From CAZWSX01 sp964636985 (GTDB lineage Bacteria > Planctomycetota > Planctomycetia > Pirellulales > Pirellulaceae), in the NCBI GenBank assembly GCA_964636985.1, contig CAZWSX010000001.1, forward strand, positions 1-64,000: DNA of 64,000 nt, written 5' to 3'. The translations under genes and the position numbers were made by a program. Every line of letters starts with the position of its first letter. Within the stretch, counting starts at the first letter, position 1. Below the pieces are notes generated by a model. The model saw only the letters and a list, made by a program, of their open reading frames with translations, was not told where the DNA came from and did not search any database. This document shows, in pieces, positions 34,017 through 44,000 of this stretch.

Positions 34017-34703
34017 CTACGTCCCGCGGGCAAATCCGTACCACTCGATGTGGCGGCGAGGGCAAAATGCGACTCCTTGCGCTCGGCACAAGGGAATCAG
34101 CCATGCTTCCACAGTTCGCAATTCCTCCAGCGTCGTCCCCATCGGCATCATCATCACCCGCGTCCGATCGCACTCGCGCAGCCGCTCCACATAGGCCAAC
34201 GCCTCGTCGACGTCCTCCTGGTTGCCCACCACGAACTTCAGCTGGTACTCGTAACCGGCGATCAATCTTTCGACGGTCGGCATCGATTGCCGCACCCGCT
34301 CGTGCCGCTGGTGCCAGTCGCCCCCCTGCTCTACCGTCGGCGTCGAGTTGCTCATCTTGGGGCTGATCGACATCAAATCGCAGCGGACCGGCAAGTAGAC
34401 CGTCCCGGCTGTTTCAATCGTGATGTGCTGCCCCAGTTCGGCCAGCTTGGTCGTCAAAGGGACCAACTCGTCGAACAGCATCGGCTCGCCGCCGGTGATC
34501 ACGACGTGCGAGAGTTCGCAGCGAACCACCTTTTCGACGATTTCGTCTACCGAACGGGTGTCTCCCTCCGGCTCCCACGAGGCGAAAGGCGTGTCGCAGA
34601 ACCAGCATCGCAGGTTGCAGCCCGACGCGCGGACAAACACGCTGGGCGTTCCGGTGAGGAGCCCCTCCCCTTGCTTCGACGGGTAGATTTCAGCGATACG
34701 CAC
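34017..34703 (-). CDS. queE: 7-carboxy-7-deazaguanine synthase
   Basis: Radical SAM enzyme of queuosine/7-deazaguanine synthesis, converting 6-carboxytetrahydropterin into 7-carboxy-7-deazaguanine. The cluster motif CNLRCWFC (CxxxCxxC) and the preceding KQGEGLLTGTPSVFVRASG are diagnostic; the SAM-binding ITGGEPML follows. Translation appears to start at GTG 34703 (MRIAEIYPSKQGEG). It is divergent from queF, with 88 bases between the chosen starts, so the two queuosine genes may share a regulatory region. Confidence 0.94.
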   Translation of the reverse strand: MRIAEIYPSKQGEGLLTGTPSVFVRASGCNLRCWFCDTPFASWEPEGDTRSVDEIVEKVVRCELSHVVITGGEPMLFDELVPLTTKLAELGQHITIETAGTVYLPVRCDLMSISPKMSNSTPTVEQGGDWHQRHERVRQSMPTVERLIAGYEYQLKFVVGNQEDVDEALAYVERLRECDRTRVMMMPMGTTLEELRTVEAWLIPLCRAQGVAFCPRRHIEWYGFARGT

Positions 34704-34791
34704 GGTGCTAACGGCCCCGCCACGGGAGCAAACCCCCTTGGCGTTTCGGGAAAAACACGATCAGATGGAACGAATAGGTAAGGAGCAAAGT

Positions 34792-35151
34792 GTGGCCGAT
34801 CGACTACGTGATTTATTGGAAACGTTCGATAATTCGTTTCCCAACCGTGACTATACCATCGAGATTATCTGCCCCGAGTTCACCTCGGTATGTCCTAAGA
34901 CGGGCCAGCCCGATTTTGGCACGCTCACGTTCACGTATACGCCCGACCGCAAGTGCGTGGAGCTCAAAAGCCTGAAGATGTACCTGCAAGGCTTTCGTAA
35001 CGAGGGGATCTTCTACGAAAACGTGACCAACCGCATTCTGGACGACCTCGTTGCAGTCCTACAGCCCAGGACAATCAAGTTAGTCGCCGCGTTCAGCCCC
35101 CGCGGCGGAATTTCGACGAACGTGATCGTGCGACACGAGAAGTCGTCGTAG
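34792..35151 (+). CDS. queF: NADPH-dependent 7-cyano-7-deazaguanine (preQ0) reductase, short form
   Basis: Reduces the nitrile preQ0 to the amine preQ1. The T-fold signature is clear: EFTSVCPKTGQPDFGTL with the catalytic Cys, then the KCVELKSLKMYL stretch with the QueF motif (E..K.Y), and FRNEGIFYENV. Several upstream starts are possible, but GTG 34792 is preceded at 6 bases by AAGGAG and yields 119 residues, matching the short (YkvM-type) QueF family. A REP-like palindrome lies just downstream. Confidence 0.93.
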   Translation: MADRLRDLLETFDNSFPNRDYTIEIICPEFTSVCPKTGQPDFGTLTFTYTPDRKCVELKSLKMYLQGFRNEGIFYENVTNRILDDLVAVLQPRTIKLVAAFSPRGGISTNVIVRHEKSS

Positions 35152-35166
35152 GTCCGCGCTCTCCCT

Positions 35167-35190
35167 GTAGCCGCGTTCGCCAGAACGCGG
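35167..35190 (+). repeat. REP-like palindrome, copy E
   Basis: GTAG followed by arms CCGCGTTC/GAACGCGG with loop GCCA, 15 bases after the queF stop. Same organisation as copies A-C but with a compensated stem (GTTC/GAAC), as in copy B. Confidence 0.7.
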
Positions 35191-35399
35191 AGAGTTGACG
35201 CCGCCCAGGCAGAAATGGTTGAATCCCCGTACCCAAGCTGCACTCACCGCACTCTGGAGAGTCGCACCACGGCCGGCAGCGGCCTTTTTCACCCGACCGT
35301 CGCTCGCTATTATAGGGAATTCGAACGAACCTGCGGGGGACTCCACGCCACTACCTTCCTAGGGAGGTGGCTTAAGGGTAGCCGTGGGAATTTCGATGC

Positions 35400-35472
35400 A
35401 GCGGCGTAGCTCAGTGGTTAGAGCAGCGGCTTCATAAGCCGCGTGTCGTGGGTTCAACTCCCACCGCCGCTA
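35400..35472 (+). tRNA. tRNA with CAU anticodon (Met, elongator type; Ile2 possible)
   Basis: Acceptor arms AGCGGCG/CGCCGCT, D arm GCTC/GAGC, anticodon stem GCGGC/GCCGC with loop TTCATAA, and T arm GTGGG/CCCAC with TTCAACT. Base pair A1-U72 argues against the initiator tRNA. Whether C34 is lysidinylated to give Ile2 cannot be decided by eye. CCA is not encoded. It precedes nusB by 50 bases. Confidence 0.93.
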
Positions 35473-35522
35473 TTTCCATTTCTGCCGTGTCGCGGTTCGT
35501 CGCAACTCGTTTTTGGCATTTC

Positions 35523-35948
35523 ATGACGCGCCGTAGTCGAGCACGTGAGGTCGTTCTCCAAGTTTTGTATCGGGACGACATCCATCCCGGTCACGACTTG
35601 GCCGAGGCCGATCTATTTCTGCGGCGAAGGCTCCTGAACAACACCGAACTGGTGGAGTTCGCGCTCGGCCTCCTTTCGGGAACCCGTCGCAATCGTCCCG
35701 AGATCGACGCCTTGCTGAACGAGATGTCGAAGCATTGGACGGTTGCCCGGATGCCGGTCACGGACCGCAACGTGCTTCGCCTGGGTGCCTACGAGATTCT
35801 CAATACCGAAACTCCGGGACCGGTTGTGATCAACGAAGCGGTCGAACTAGCGCGCCGCTACGGCACGCGGCAGTCGGCCCAGTTCGTCAACGGACTGCTC
35901 GACCGTTTGCATCAATCGCGCCGTGGACCTCAAGGATCGGCATCCTAA
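35523..35948 (+). CDS. nusB: Transcription antitermination protein NusB
   Basis: A 141-residue all-helical RNA-binding protein that works with NusE in rRNA antitermination. It has the N-terminal Arg-rich RRSRAREVVLQVLYR, and the family signature RNVLRLGAYEIL plus VVINEAVELARRYG. ATG 35523 gives the normal NusB start and length; the frame continues upstream into the tRNA, which excludes earlier starts. ftsY follows after 36 bases. Confidence 0.95.
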   Translation: MTRRSRAREVVLQVLYRDDIHPGHDLAEADLFLRRRLLNNTELVEFALGLLSGTRRNRPEIDALLNEMSKHWTVARMPVTDRNVLRLGAYEILNTETPGPVVINEAVELARRYGTRQSAQFVNGLLDRLHQSRRGPQGSAS

Positions 35949-35984
35949 AAATCCAAGTGATCGCTGGCCGGGAGTTCTCCGAAG

Positions 35985-37007
35985 ATGGGCATCTTCGATT
36001 TTTTTGGCGGTAAGAAAAAAGGCGACGGCGACAAGCCCGCCGGCGAAGACTCCGTCGAGAAGCCGGAGGCAGCCAGCGGCAAGCCCGAAACGAAGCAATC
36101 GCTCTTTGGTCGCCTTCGTTCCGCGCTCAAGCGCACCTCCGACCTGCTCAACACCGATATTCGGGACCTCTTCAAAGCCGAAGGTCGGTTGGTCGACGAC
36201 GAATTCGTCCAAGAGATCTTCGCTGTTTTGGTGAAGACCGATATGGGCGTGGGCCCAGCCAACGAAATCTGCGACCAGATCAAAGTCGATTACCGCGGCC
36301 GCGTCGTAAAGTTTGGCGACATCCTGGCGACGATTCGCAAAAAGATCGCCGAGATCATGGCCCAGGCACCGCAGCCGCTCAACTTTGCGGCCAGCGGTCC
36401 GACCGTCATCCTGGTGGTCGGCGTAAACGGCTCAGGCAAAACAACGTCGATCGCCAAGATCGGCCGGCGCTTGAAAGACGAAGGGCGTTCGATCGTCTTA
36501 GGTGCAGGCGACACCTTCCGCGCCGCCGCCGTCGAGCAGCTCACGGTGTGGGCGAATCGCTTGGGCGTCGACATCGTCAAAGGGGAACCCAACAGCGACC
36601 CAGCCAGCATTGCCCATCGAGCGGTGGCCCGCGCTAAAGAGACCAACGCCGATATCTGCCTGATCGATACCGCCGGCCGGCTCCAAACGCAAACCAACCT
36701 GATGCAACAACTCGAGAAGATCCATCGCGTGATCGCGAAGCAGATTCCCGAGGCTCCGCACGAGGTGCTGCTGGTGCTGGACGCGACAGCCGGGCAAAAC
36801 GGCCTCAGCCAGGCTCAGGGCTTTTCCCAGGCCGCCCACTGCACGGGGATCGTCCTCACCAAGTTCGACGGCACCGCCAAAGGGGGCGTAGCCATTCCGA
36901 TCCGCCAGAAGTTCAATCTCCCGGTTAAATTCCTGGGAATTGGCGAAAAGGAAACCGATCTGGCGCCATTCGACGTCGAAAGCTTCGTGGCCGCCCTCTT
37001 TGATTAG
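35985..37007 (+). CDS. ftsY: Signal recognition particle receptor FtsY
   Basis: SRP receptor GTPase at the inner membrane. The N-terminus MGIFDFFGGKKKG is an amphipathic/basic membrane-targeting stretch, followed by a short acidic linker and the NG domain. GTPase motifs are GVNGSGKTTS (P loop), DTFRAAA, DTAGRLQTQ and TKFDGTAKGG. It is a short-A-domain form (340 aa), normal outside enterics. GGGAG lies 10 bases before the ATG. Co-oriented with nusB, probably an operon. Confidence 0.96.
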   Translation: MGIFDFFGGKKKGDGDKPAGEDSVEKPEAASGKPETKQSLFGRLRSALKRTSDLLNTDIRDLFKAEGRLVDDEFVQEIFAVLVKTDMGVGPANEICDQIKVDYRGRVVKFGDILATIRKKIAEIMAQAPQPLNFAASGPTVILVVGVNGSGKTTSIAKIGRRLKDEGRSIVLGAGDTFRAAAVEQLTVWANRLGVDIVKGEPNSDPASIAHRAVARAKETNADICLIDTAGRLQTQTNLMQQLEKIHRVIAKQIPEAPHEVLLVLDATAGQNGLSQAQGFSQAAHCTGIVLTKFDGTAKGGVAIPIRQKFNLPVKFLGIGEKETDLAPFDVESFVAALFD

Positions 37008-37055
37008 CCGCAAGCAGGCTAGTCCTTTGTCGCAGCTAATTTTTTTCGGGTGGCC

Positions 37056-37076
37056 CTGGCGTCCTAAAGACGCCAG
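37056..37076. repeat. Short palindrome downstream of ftsY
   Basis: Arms CTGGCGTC and GACGCCAG with a 5-base loop, preceded by a T7 tract at 37040-37046. Perhaps a terminator-like or REP-like element. It lies 49 bases after the ftsY stop. Confidence 0.5.
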
Positions 37077-37236
37077 TGTGCGTACGACAAAACATTGCGA
37101 ACCATTTCCGATTCGCCTTCTCGCGGCGGCGCGTACAATGAACGTGGGGCTTGTGGAGATTCGCCTCCAGGCTGGCGGCACATAGGGAGCCAGTCGCTGG
37201 CGGGGCGAGTTGGTGTTTGGGCCTTGCGGAGTCAAC

Positions 37237-39069
37237 ATGGCCAGTGTCGAGTTGCCGCATCCGATCGAAGCTGTGGACCACGGCGAGGAGCCGTTCTCTC
37301 CAACGGCAGCGCAGGAGGCGCGAATTTTCCTTCGCTTGCGGTGGCGAACGGCGGCTAACATCGCCCACGAGTTCCTCCAGCGGGCGCGGCTTCGCGCGGT
37401 CGCCTTTCTCACGCTCAGTTTTCTGTTCTGGGTAATCCTCTTCATGCTGTTCATGGAGGGCTTTATGCTCCTCCAGACTTCGCTGGCGAATCCCGGCTTC
37501 CGCAATCAGATCATCCACGGCGTGTTCAACGCGTTCTTCTTCACGCTGCTGGTAATGATCACCGCTTCGGCGTCGATCGTTCTCTACGGCGGCCTCTACC
37601 GTTCCCAGGAGGTCGAGCTGCTGATGCATTTGCCCGTCCGCGCGGAACGCATTGTGGCGCACAAGTTTCAAGAAGCGGTCCTCGTTAGCTCGTGGGGTTT
37701 CCTCCTGTTAGGGACGCCGCTGCTGGTTGCCTATGGAATCACGGTCAACGCGCCGTGGCAGTATTTCGCGCTGCTGATCCCGTTCATGTTTGGATTTGTT
37801 TTGGTTCCGACCGGCTTGGGCGCCGTTTGTTGCCTGCTGCTGGTGCGGTGGTTTCCCAGAGTTCCCCGCCGCTGGCTCGGGACCGCCACCGCGATCGTGG
37901 GCATGACCTTGCTGGTCGCGATCGTCTACTTTGCCGCGGCTCCCGCGCGCGATCTATTGACGCCCAAATGGCTGCAAGACATGCTTGCCCGCCTGCGCTT
38001 CTCGGAACATCGATTGCTCCCCAACTGGTGGCTCAGCACGGGGATGCTCACCGCGGCCCACCATGGACAAGCCGACGCGAAAAGCGGCTGGAGCGATTGC
38101 CTTGGACTGCTGGGCGTCCTGTGGGCCAATGCCCTCCTACTGCAGATCGTTCTGTCGGCTACCGCGAAAAGGATCTTTCGTTCCAGTTACCACCGCGTGT
38201 ACGGCATTAGTTCGTCGCGCACGGCCACGCGCAAGCATTGGATGGATGTTGCTGCCCGTGGAGGGTTGGCGTTTCTGCCGCGCAGTTTCCAAGAAATCAT
38301 CGTCAAAGACTTGCGCACGTTCCGCCGCGACCCCACGCTCTGGGCGCAGCTGGCCGTCTTCGTCGGTCTCCTGGCTCTCTATTTGATCAACCTGCGCCGC
38401 CTCGATTACGGTCCCCAGTCAGGCCAGTGGGTGATGTCGATCGGGTTCCTTAACGTCGGCGTCGTCGGGCTGATTTACTCGACCTTTGCCACGCGGTTCA
38501 TCTTGCCGCTACTCAGTTTGGAAGGGCGGAGCTTTTGGGTTCCCGGTACATCGCCGATTCCGCGCGATGTGCTGCTCTGGTCGAAGTTCTTGCTCGCTAC
38601 CTTAATTGCGATTCCCCCCTGTTTGGTCCTCGTCTTGGCCAGCGACTATAGCCTGCGAATTCTGGATCGAAGCGTCATGGCTGTGATGATCCACGCCGTC
38701 ACCATGATTGGCTTGATCACGACGCTCTCGGCCCTAGCCGTTGGCTACGGGGCGAGATTCCCCAGCCTGAGAGACAACGCGCCGTCGCGAATCGCTGCCG
38801 GTTTTGGCGGGACGTTGAATCTGGTGGTGAGCTGCGTGGTCATCTTCCTGATTGCAACCTCCGTCGGCGTTCCGGCCTACTATTGGTGCGAACTGCGACA
38901 AGGCGGTGATGGCTTTGTGATGTCGTGGGAGTGGTGGCCGAGCTATCTGGCGTTCGGCAGTTTTCGCTGCCTTGTCATGGGTGCCTTGTTCGCTGCCGCG
39001 GTTGCGGGGATCGCGTCGACGCTATCGCTCAGAATGGGCCTGGTCGCCTTGCGCCGGTTGGAAGCGTAA
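37237..39069 (+). CDS. ABC-exporter-like multi-pass membrane protein
   Basis: A 610-residue protein with about 12 hydrophobic spans, no ATPase motifs and no signal peptide. The pattern (long first span pair, LMHLPVRAERIVAHKFQEA loop, FLPRSFQEIIVKDLRTFRRDPTLWAQ loop, PLLSLEGRSFWVPGTSP) resembles the putative ABC-2-type exporter permeases annotated in planctomycetes. No ATP-binding partner gene is adjacent in the window. ATG 37237 was chosen over an upstream GTG. A TACAAT hexamer occurs 100 bases upstream (37132-37137). Family-level call only. Confidence 0.75.
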   Translation: MASVELPHPIEAVDHGEEPFSPTAAQEARIFLRLRWRTAANIAHEFLQRARLRAVAFLTLSFLFWVILFMLFMEGFMLLQTSLANPGFRNQIIHGVFNAFFFTLLVMITASASIVLYGGLYRSQEVELLMHLPVRAERIVAHKFQEAVLVSSWGFLLLGTPLLVAYGITVNAPWQYFALLIPFMFGFVLVPTGLGAVCCLLLVRWFPRVPRRWLGTATAIVGMTLLVAIVYFAAAPARDLLTPKWLQDMLARLRFSEHRLLPNWWLSTGMLTAAHHGQADAKSGWSDCLGLLGVLWANALLLQIVLSATAKRIFRSSYHRVYGISSSRTATRKHWMDVAARGGLAFLPRSFQEIIVKDLRTFRRDPTLWAQLAVFVGLLALYLINLRRLDYGPQSGQWVMSIGFLNVGVVGLIYSTFATRFILPLLSLEGRSFWVPGTSPIPRDVLLWSKFLLATLIAIPPCLVLVLASDYSLRILDRSVMAVMIHAVTMIGLITTLSALAVGYGARFPSLRDNAPSRIAAGFGGTLNLVVSCVVIFLIATSVGVPAYYWCELRQGGDGFVMSWEWWPSYLAFGSFRCLVMGALFAAAVAGIASTLSLRMGLVALRRLEA

Positions 39070-39175
39070 CGGTAATACGTTGGAGGGTCGCATCAGGCGA
39101 CTTTGTCACGGGACAAAATGCCGGGAAATAGTCGCTTGCCGCGAAAGGACCGGTTACATTGCACGTAGGGTTGCC

Positions 39176-40690
39176 ATGGGCCGGGGTTTCTGTCGGGGAA
39201 TGACAGTGATTTCTTCAAATCGTCAGATTGGCGTGACCGTTCGATGGATCGTAGCCGGCCTTGCCGTTTTGGCGCTCTTCGCACGGCCAGAACTGCTGCT
39301 CGCGCAAGACGCACCCCCTGAAGCAAACGCCACAACGACCTCCTCGAGCACTAACCCGCAAGACGTTAAGCCTCCAGCGGGCGAGGTCAACATCGACGAG
39401 TTGTTAGGCACCATCGGGATTGGCCTCCGAGGTAGAACGGTTACCACCGTGGACGAGCAAGGGAAAGGATGTGTGGCAAAACGGCACGTCACGCGCGGCG
39501 ACGAGGCAATGGTCATGTTGCCTGATGGGATGCTCGTCAAGCGGAACAATAAGACGCTGCAAGATACCGATCGCCCTTTCCAACCGGCCACCAAGGATCA
39601 AATTAGCGAAGGCCTGCTAAGCACCAAAGATTTCGCCGGCTTCAAAACACGTGAGTCCAAGAACTACCTGGTGCTTTACAACACCAGCGACAACTTCTCG
39701 CTCGGCACCAGCAAGATCCTGGAATCGATGGTGCCCGGTTTGCTCAAGTACATGAAGGCGGCAGGCGTCGACGTTCACGACCCCCAAACGCCGCTGGTGG
39801 CGATTTTGTTTCGCACCGAGGCCCAGTTCCAAAAATACCGCCGCATGCCGCCCGGTGTAGTCGCTTACTACGACCACCTCACCAACCGAATCATCGTCTA
39901 CGAGGAACTAGAGTCGCTACGCGCGCGGCCCGACCTGGCTTTCCAGCAGTCGGTTTCCACGATCGCCCACGAGGGAGCCCATCAAATTCTGCATAACATC
40001 GGGGTGCAGGAACGTCTCTCGCGCTGGCCCATGTGGATGACCGAAGGACTAGCCGAGTACCTGGCCCCCACCACCATCGGCAAGAACCTCAAGTGGAAGG
40101 GGGCCGGCGTTGTCAACGACTTGCGGATGTTCGAACTGGAACAGTTCGTCAAGTCACAAGGCGATAAAACGTCCACCGGAAAGATGGTCGGCGATACCAT
40201 TGTCGCCGGCCAATTGACGTCGACCGGTTATGCCTCCGCATGGGCGCTGGTCCATTTTTTGGCGTCGAAGCGAAAGAAGGAATTCAATGCCTACCTGGTG
40301 AAACTGTCGAAGACCGAGCCCTTGGATGGCGCGGTCGATGCGGTTCCCAATGGGACTATTCCGGGGAACATGTCGTCATTTGGCGAGCACTTTAGTGGCG
40401 ATCCGCTCGACACCGAAACGAAATTGATCGCGCATTTAAAGAAACTCCCCTACTCCGACCCGTTCGCCGATAGCCCACACTTTGTCGCCGTGGTCAGCGC
40501 CGGACAAGGACGCAAAGCGAAGGTCGAGGTCGGAACCTTCCACTCGCCTGAATCAGCCAAGAAGTGGGCGACCGAAGCAGGAAATCGAATTTCGGAAAGC
40601 TCCGGAGGCCAACCGCAGGTAGCGATGGAAGTCTTTCCGAACCGCCCGCAGGCCGAAGCCTACGCGAAGCAGATTCTGGGGAAAAAGTAG
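39176..40690 (+). CDS. Exported DUF1570-type metallopeptidase-like protein
   Basis: A 504-residue secreted protein with a signal peptide (hydrophobic core about residues 25-43, VRWIVAGLAVLALFA, cleavage near LLLAQ). A gluzincin-like zinc site HEGAH is seen at 265-269 in STIAHEGAHQILHN, with a downstream Glu in WMTEGLAEYL as the likely third ligand. The N-terminal third has a Thr/Ser-rich linker. AGGG with a 6-base spacer favours ATG 39176; ATG 39200 is an alternative. DUF1570 assignment is from the motif pattern. Substrate unknown. Confidence 0.8.
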   Translation: MGRGFCRGMTVISSNRQIGVTVRWIVAGLAVLALFARPELLLAQDAPPEANATTTSSSTNPQDVKPPAGEVNIDELLGTIGIGLRGRTVTTVDEQGKGCVAKRHVTRGDEAMVMLPDGMLVKRNNKTLQDTDRPFQPATKDQISEGLLSTKDFAGFKTRESKNYLVLYNTSDNFSLGTSKILESMVPGLLKYMKAAGVDVHDPQTPLVAILFRTEAQFQKYRRMPPGVVAYYDHLTNRIIVYEELESLRARPDLAFQQSVSTIAHEGAHQILHNIGVQERLSRWPMWMTEGLAEYLAPTTIGKNLKWKGAGVVNDLRMFELEQFVKSQGDKTSTGKMVGDTIVAGQLTSTGYASAWALVHFLASKRKKEFNAYLVKLSKTEPLDGAVDAVPNGTIPGNMSSFGEHFSGDPLDTETKLIAHLKKLPYSDPFADSPHFVAVVSAGQGRKAKVEVGTFHSPESAKKWATEAGNRISESSGGQPQVAMEVFPNRPQAEAYAKQILGKK

Positions 40691-41049
40691 TCGCTTCCAG
40701 GCGCAACCGATCTGCGGCCGTTCGTAATGTTTGTTGAGACCCAAAAACCGGTCTAACCGTCCCATTTCAACCGGAACTTTTCCTCATTCTGGGCGGTAAA
40801 TCAGTTACCCACCTTTCTGCGCGTTTCACCTTGATCGGTACGGAATAGACTGGTCTAGTTGCCTTGAAAAACCATCGGTATCCACCCAGGCGGGTGGTAC
40901 TCAAATCCTGGGAATGGATTTGATTGGTTGACGCTCTCCTGATGTGACTGGCGCGGACTTCATTGGCACAGTTTGGTGGGCGCGGTTGGTTGGGCTCGGT
41001 TGATCATTAGAACACAGCTGGTTTTAAAAATACGTTCGAGGTGATTTGG
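40691..41049. other. Intergenic region, promoter of the secretin-N gene
   Basis: About 360 bases without a gene. A CCACCC/GGGTGG hairpin with a 4-base loop lies near 40878-40893, and GAGGTG before ATG 41050 is the ribosome-binding site of the next gene. No clear promoter boxes were assigned. Confidence 0.45.
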
Positions 41050-44000
41050 ATGTCCTCCCTCTCCAAGCATTTTCGCTCCCTGATCGCCGCGGCGGTTCTG
41101 TCGCTGGCTATGGGATTCGGCTCGTCGCTGGTTGAAGCGGCGAACGAGGACATTGTTGGCGCTCTGGCGTTGGCAGCCGACGACCAGGTCGCGGCCCAAC
41201 TTCGCCTAACCGATCAGCAGCGCGCCCAGTTGAACGAATTCTTCGACGCCCGCGATCGAGCAGCCTTGGCGATCTCGCGCGAAATGCGCGATCTCTCCGA
41301 CGCCGACAAAAAGGCAAAAATGCAGGCCTTCGCCGCCGAGTCGGAAACGTTAGGCGGAAAGATTCTCGGTGAAGCCGCCCTCACGCAACTCCGGCAGATG
41401 CGACTCGCCAAAAGCGGCATGCGAACGCTTGCCGATCCCAAAGTTGCCGAGCAACTAGGGCTAACGCCCGAACAAGTCGCGCAAGCGCAGCAGATTGTTG
41501 CGGAATTGGATGCTCCAGCCGGTGAAACAACCGAACAAGCCCGCCGCGTCGCCAAAGCCGAAGCGGAGCGAAAACTAGCCGGCCTCCTCTCACGAGACCA
41601 ACGCGGTGCCTGGGAAAAAATGACCGGGGCCGGCGCCGACGGCGCACAACCGGCGCCAGGGGGCGAGGAAGGCAATCCTGCTCCAGGGCGATTCGGCAAC
41701 CGCGGAAATCGCGGATTTGGAAATCGAGGTTTCGGCGGCGGTCAACGCGATGGTGCTCCACGCGATGGCGCCGGCGGAGGACGTGAAGGGGGCGGCCCGG
41801 GACGTGAAGGCGGCGCAGCAAACCCTCAGTTGGCGGTCGACGACAATGCTCCACGAAATGAAGACGGCGAAGCGCCGATCATGTTCAAGTTCGGTCGCGC
41901 GCCCTGGAAAGACGTCATCGAGTACTTTGCCGACCGTGCCAACTTAGCTCTCACGATGGACGTCGTTCCGCCGGGCACCTGCAACTACGCCTACTCGAAC
42001 AAAACGTATACACCGTCCGAAGCCATTGATGTCTTAAATTCCCTCCTGCAACTCAAGGGCTTCGTACTCCTCCGGCACGAGCGGATGCTGGTCGTGTGGA
42101 ATCAGGAGGATGGACCTCCTCCGCCCACGTTGGTTGCTCAGTGCGAGCCCAACGAAATCGAAAAATTCGGCAAGTACGAGATGATCTCGGTTCTCTTCAC
42201 ACTGGCGCGGATGAGCCCCGAAGAAGCCGAACTTGAGACGCGGAAGATCATCAGCCAGCCGCCGATGGGCAATGTCGTGGCCTTGCCCAAATCTCGTCAG
42301 CTTTTGGTGACCGATGTGGGTGGCAAGCTCCGGCGCGTTCGCACGATGATCGAAAACATCGAAAATCCCCCTGAGGATCTCAAGGAAGTCGAGGAAGTCG
42401 TGGACGTTCTTAACACGACCCCCGACGCCTTGATGCCATTGCTTCGCACCTCAATGGGGATCCCCGAAGGATTTTCGGCTCTCCCCGATGGCAGCCTGAA
42501 GATCACCGTCCTGAAAGAAGCTCGCCGGTTTTTGGTGATCGGCAAGCGATTCCAAATCGATAAGTTCAAGCGATTGGTGAAGCTGCTCGATTCGGCCGAC
42601 AACTTGGGACAAGGCGGCAATGAACTTCCGCAGCTTGAGGTCTATCCCGTTGCCAATGGCGATCCGGACGCGATTATCGCGGTGCTGAAAGGACTCTTTC
42701 CAGAGGTCGCCGCCTTCATCATGAAGGACCCGATGACCGGCAATATCATTGTCAACGCCAAGCCCTTTCAGCACGCGGGCATTAAAGCGACTATCGATCA
42801 GATGTCGCACAACGATCGAGTCGTGGAAGTGATCAAGCTCCGCCGCATCGATCCTGAGACCGCACAGATCCAGATCAACAATCTCTTTGGTGGCACGGGT
42901 GGCGAACCGGCGAAGAATGGCCCCAAAGTCGATATTGATGCGAATACTAACTCGTTGATCATTCGCTCCACCGCGGGGCAGCTCAAAGAAATCCAAAGCC
43001 TCCTAAAGAAGCTCGGCGAATCCGACGAAGCCGACATCGCAGCCAAGATGGAACGCAGCGATACGCGGATCATCAAGCTGTCGGCCCGCTCGGCCAAAAA
43101 TGCGCTCGAAGCCGTACAAGCGATCTGGGCCTCGAAGAGAGCCAATCAGGTTCGCGTTGTCGATGCCGGTGCATCCGACGAGCCAGCCACTTCAATCCCG
43201 GCTCTGCCCGAGCCTCGCGCACGTCGCCCTGCCGCCAAGACAGCCGCTGAAGGTGCCCGACCCGAGGGAGGTCCAGGCTACGGACAACCCGGCGACGGTC
43301 GGGGCGATTTCCGCGGCCGTGGTGATTTCCCCCGCGGTGATTTTCGTGGCGGCTTTCCGGGCGGTGGCTTCCCCGGTGGTGGCGAATTCCCTCGCGGTGA
43401 TTTCCGCGGCGGGGGCGATCGTGGTGGGGGCGATGGTCCTCGTGGTGGCGGCGACGGCGAACGAAGGGGACCTCCCGGTCCTCCAGGTGGTGGTGCGCCG
43501 CCTCCCGGCGGCGGCCAGCCCCAACCAGGATTTCAAAATCCCAACCGAACTCAAACAAAACAACCCAAGCGAGCAGTTACCCGCGCGGTGCTGAAGCCAG
43601 CCACCCAAGGCGTGAAGTCGTGGCAGTGGGTGGTACAGGAAGACGCGGCACCCGCAGCGGATGAAAACTCGGTGGACGAAAAGCCAGCCGCCGAGAAGCC
43701 AGTGGCTAAAAATCGGGCCGCCGTAGCTCCAGAAGCCGCACCTGAAGACGATGTTCCTCCGGCTCCCAAGGCCATCACCAATCCGAAGCACTTGCGCGGC
43801 GAAGGCACGGAAGAAGAAGTGGCGGCAGCAGGCAATATTGCCAGCGATGAGAGCGACCCGAACGTTCCAGGCGCGGACATCGTCGTAACCATCAGCCCCG
43901 GCGGCGTGATTATCTCGTCGCAAGACCTCGACGCCTTAGACGAGTTCGAGTCGTTGCTCAACTCGATCATTGCCCAAACCAACTCGGGCGGCCGCGAGTA

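Noticed and set aside
34704..34791. A possible preQ1 riboswitch between queE and queF
   Set aside because: No preQ1-I or preQ1-II aptamer sequence or pseudoknot could be recognised by eye; left as a check, not a feature.
35400..35472. Initiator tRNA-Met call
   Set aside because: The A1-U72 pair is not the C1-A72 mismatch expected for initiator tRNA.
42451..43923. Several long minus-strand frames inside the secretin-N gene
   Set aside because: Low-complexity His/Arg-rich products that mirror the Gly/Arg tracts; antisense artefacts.
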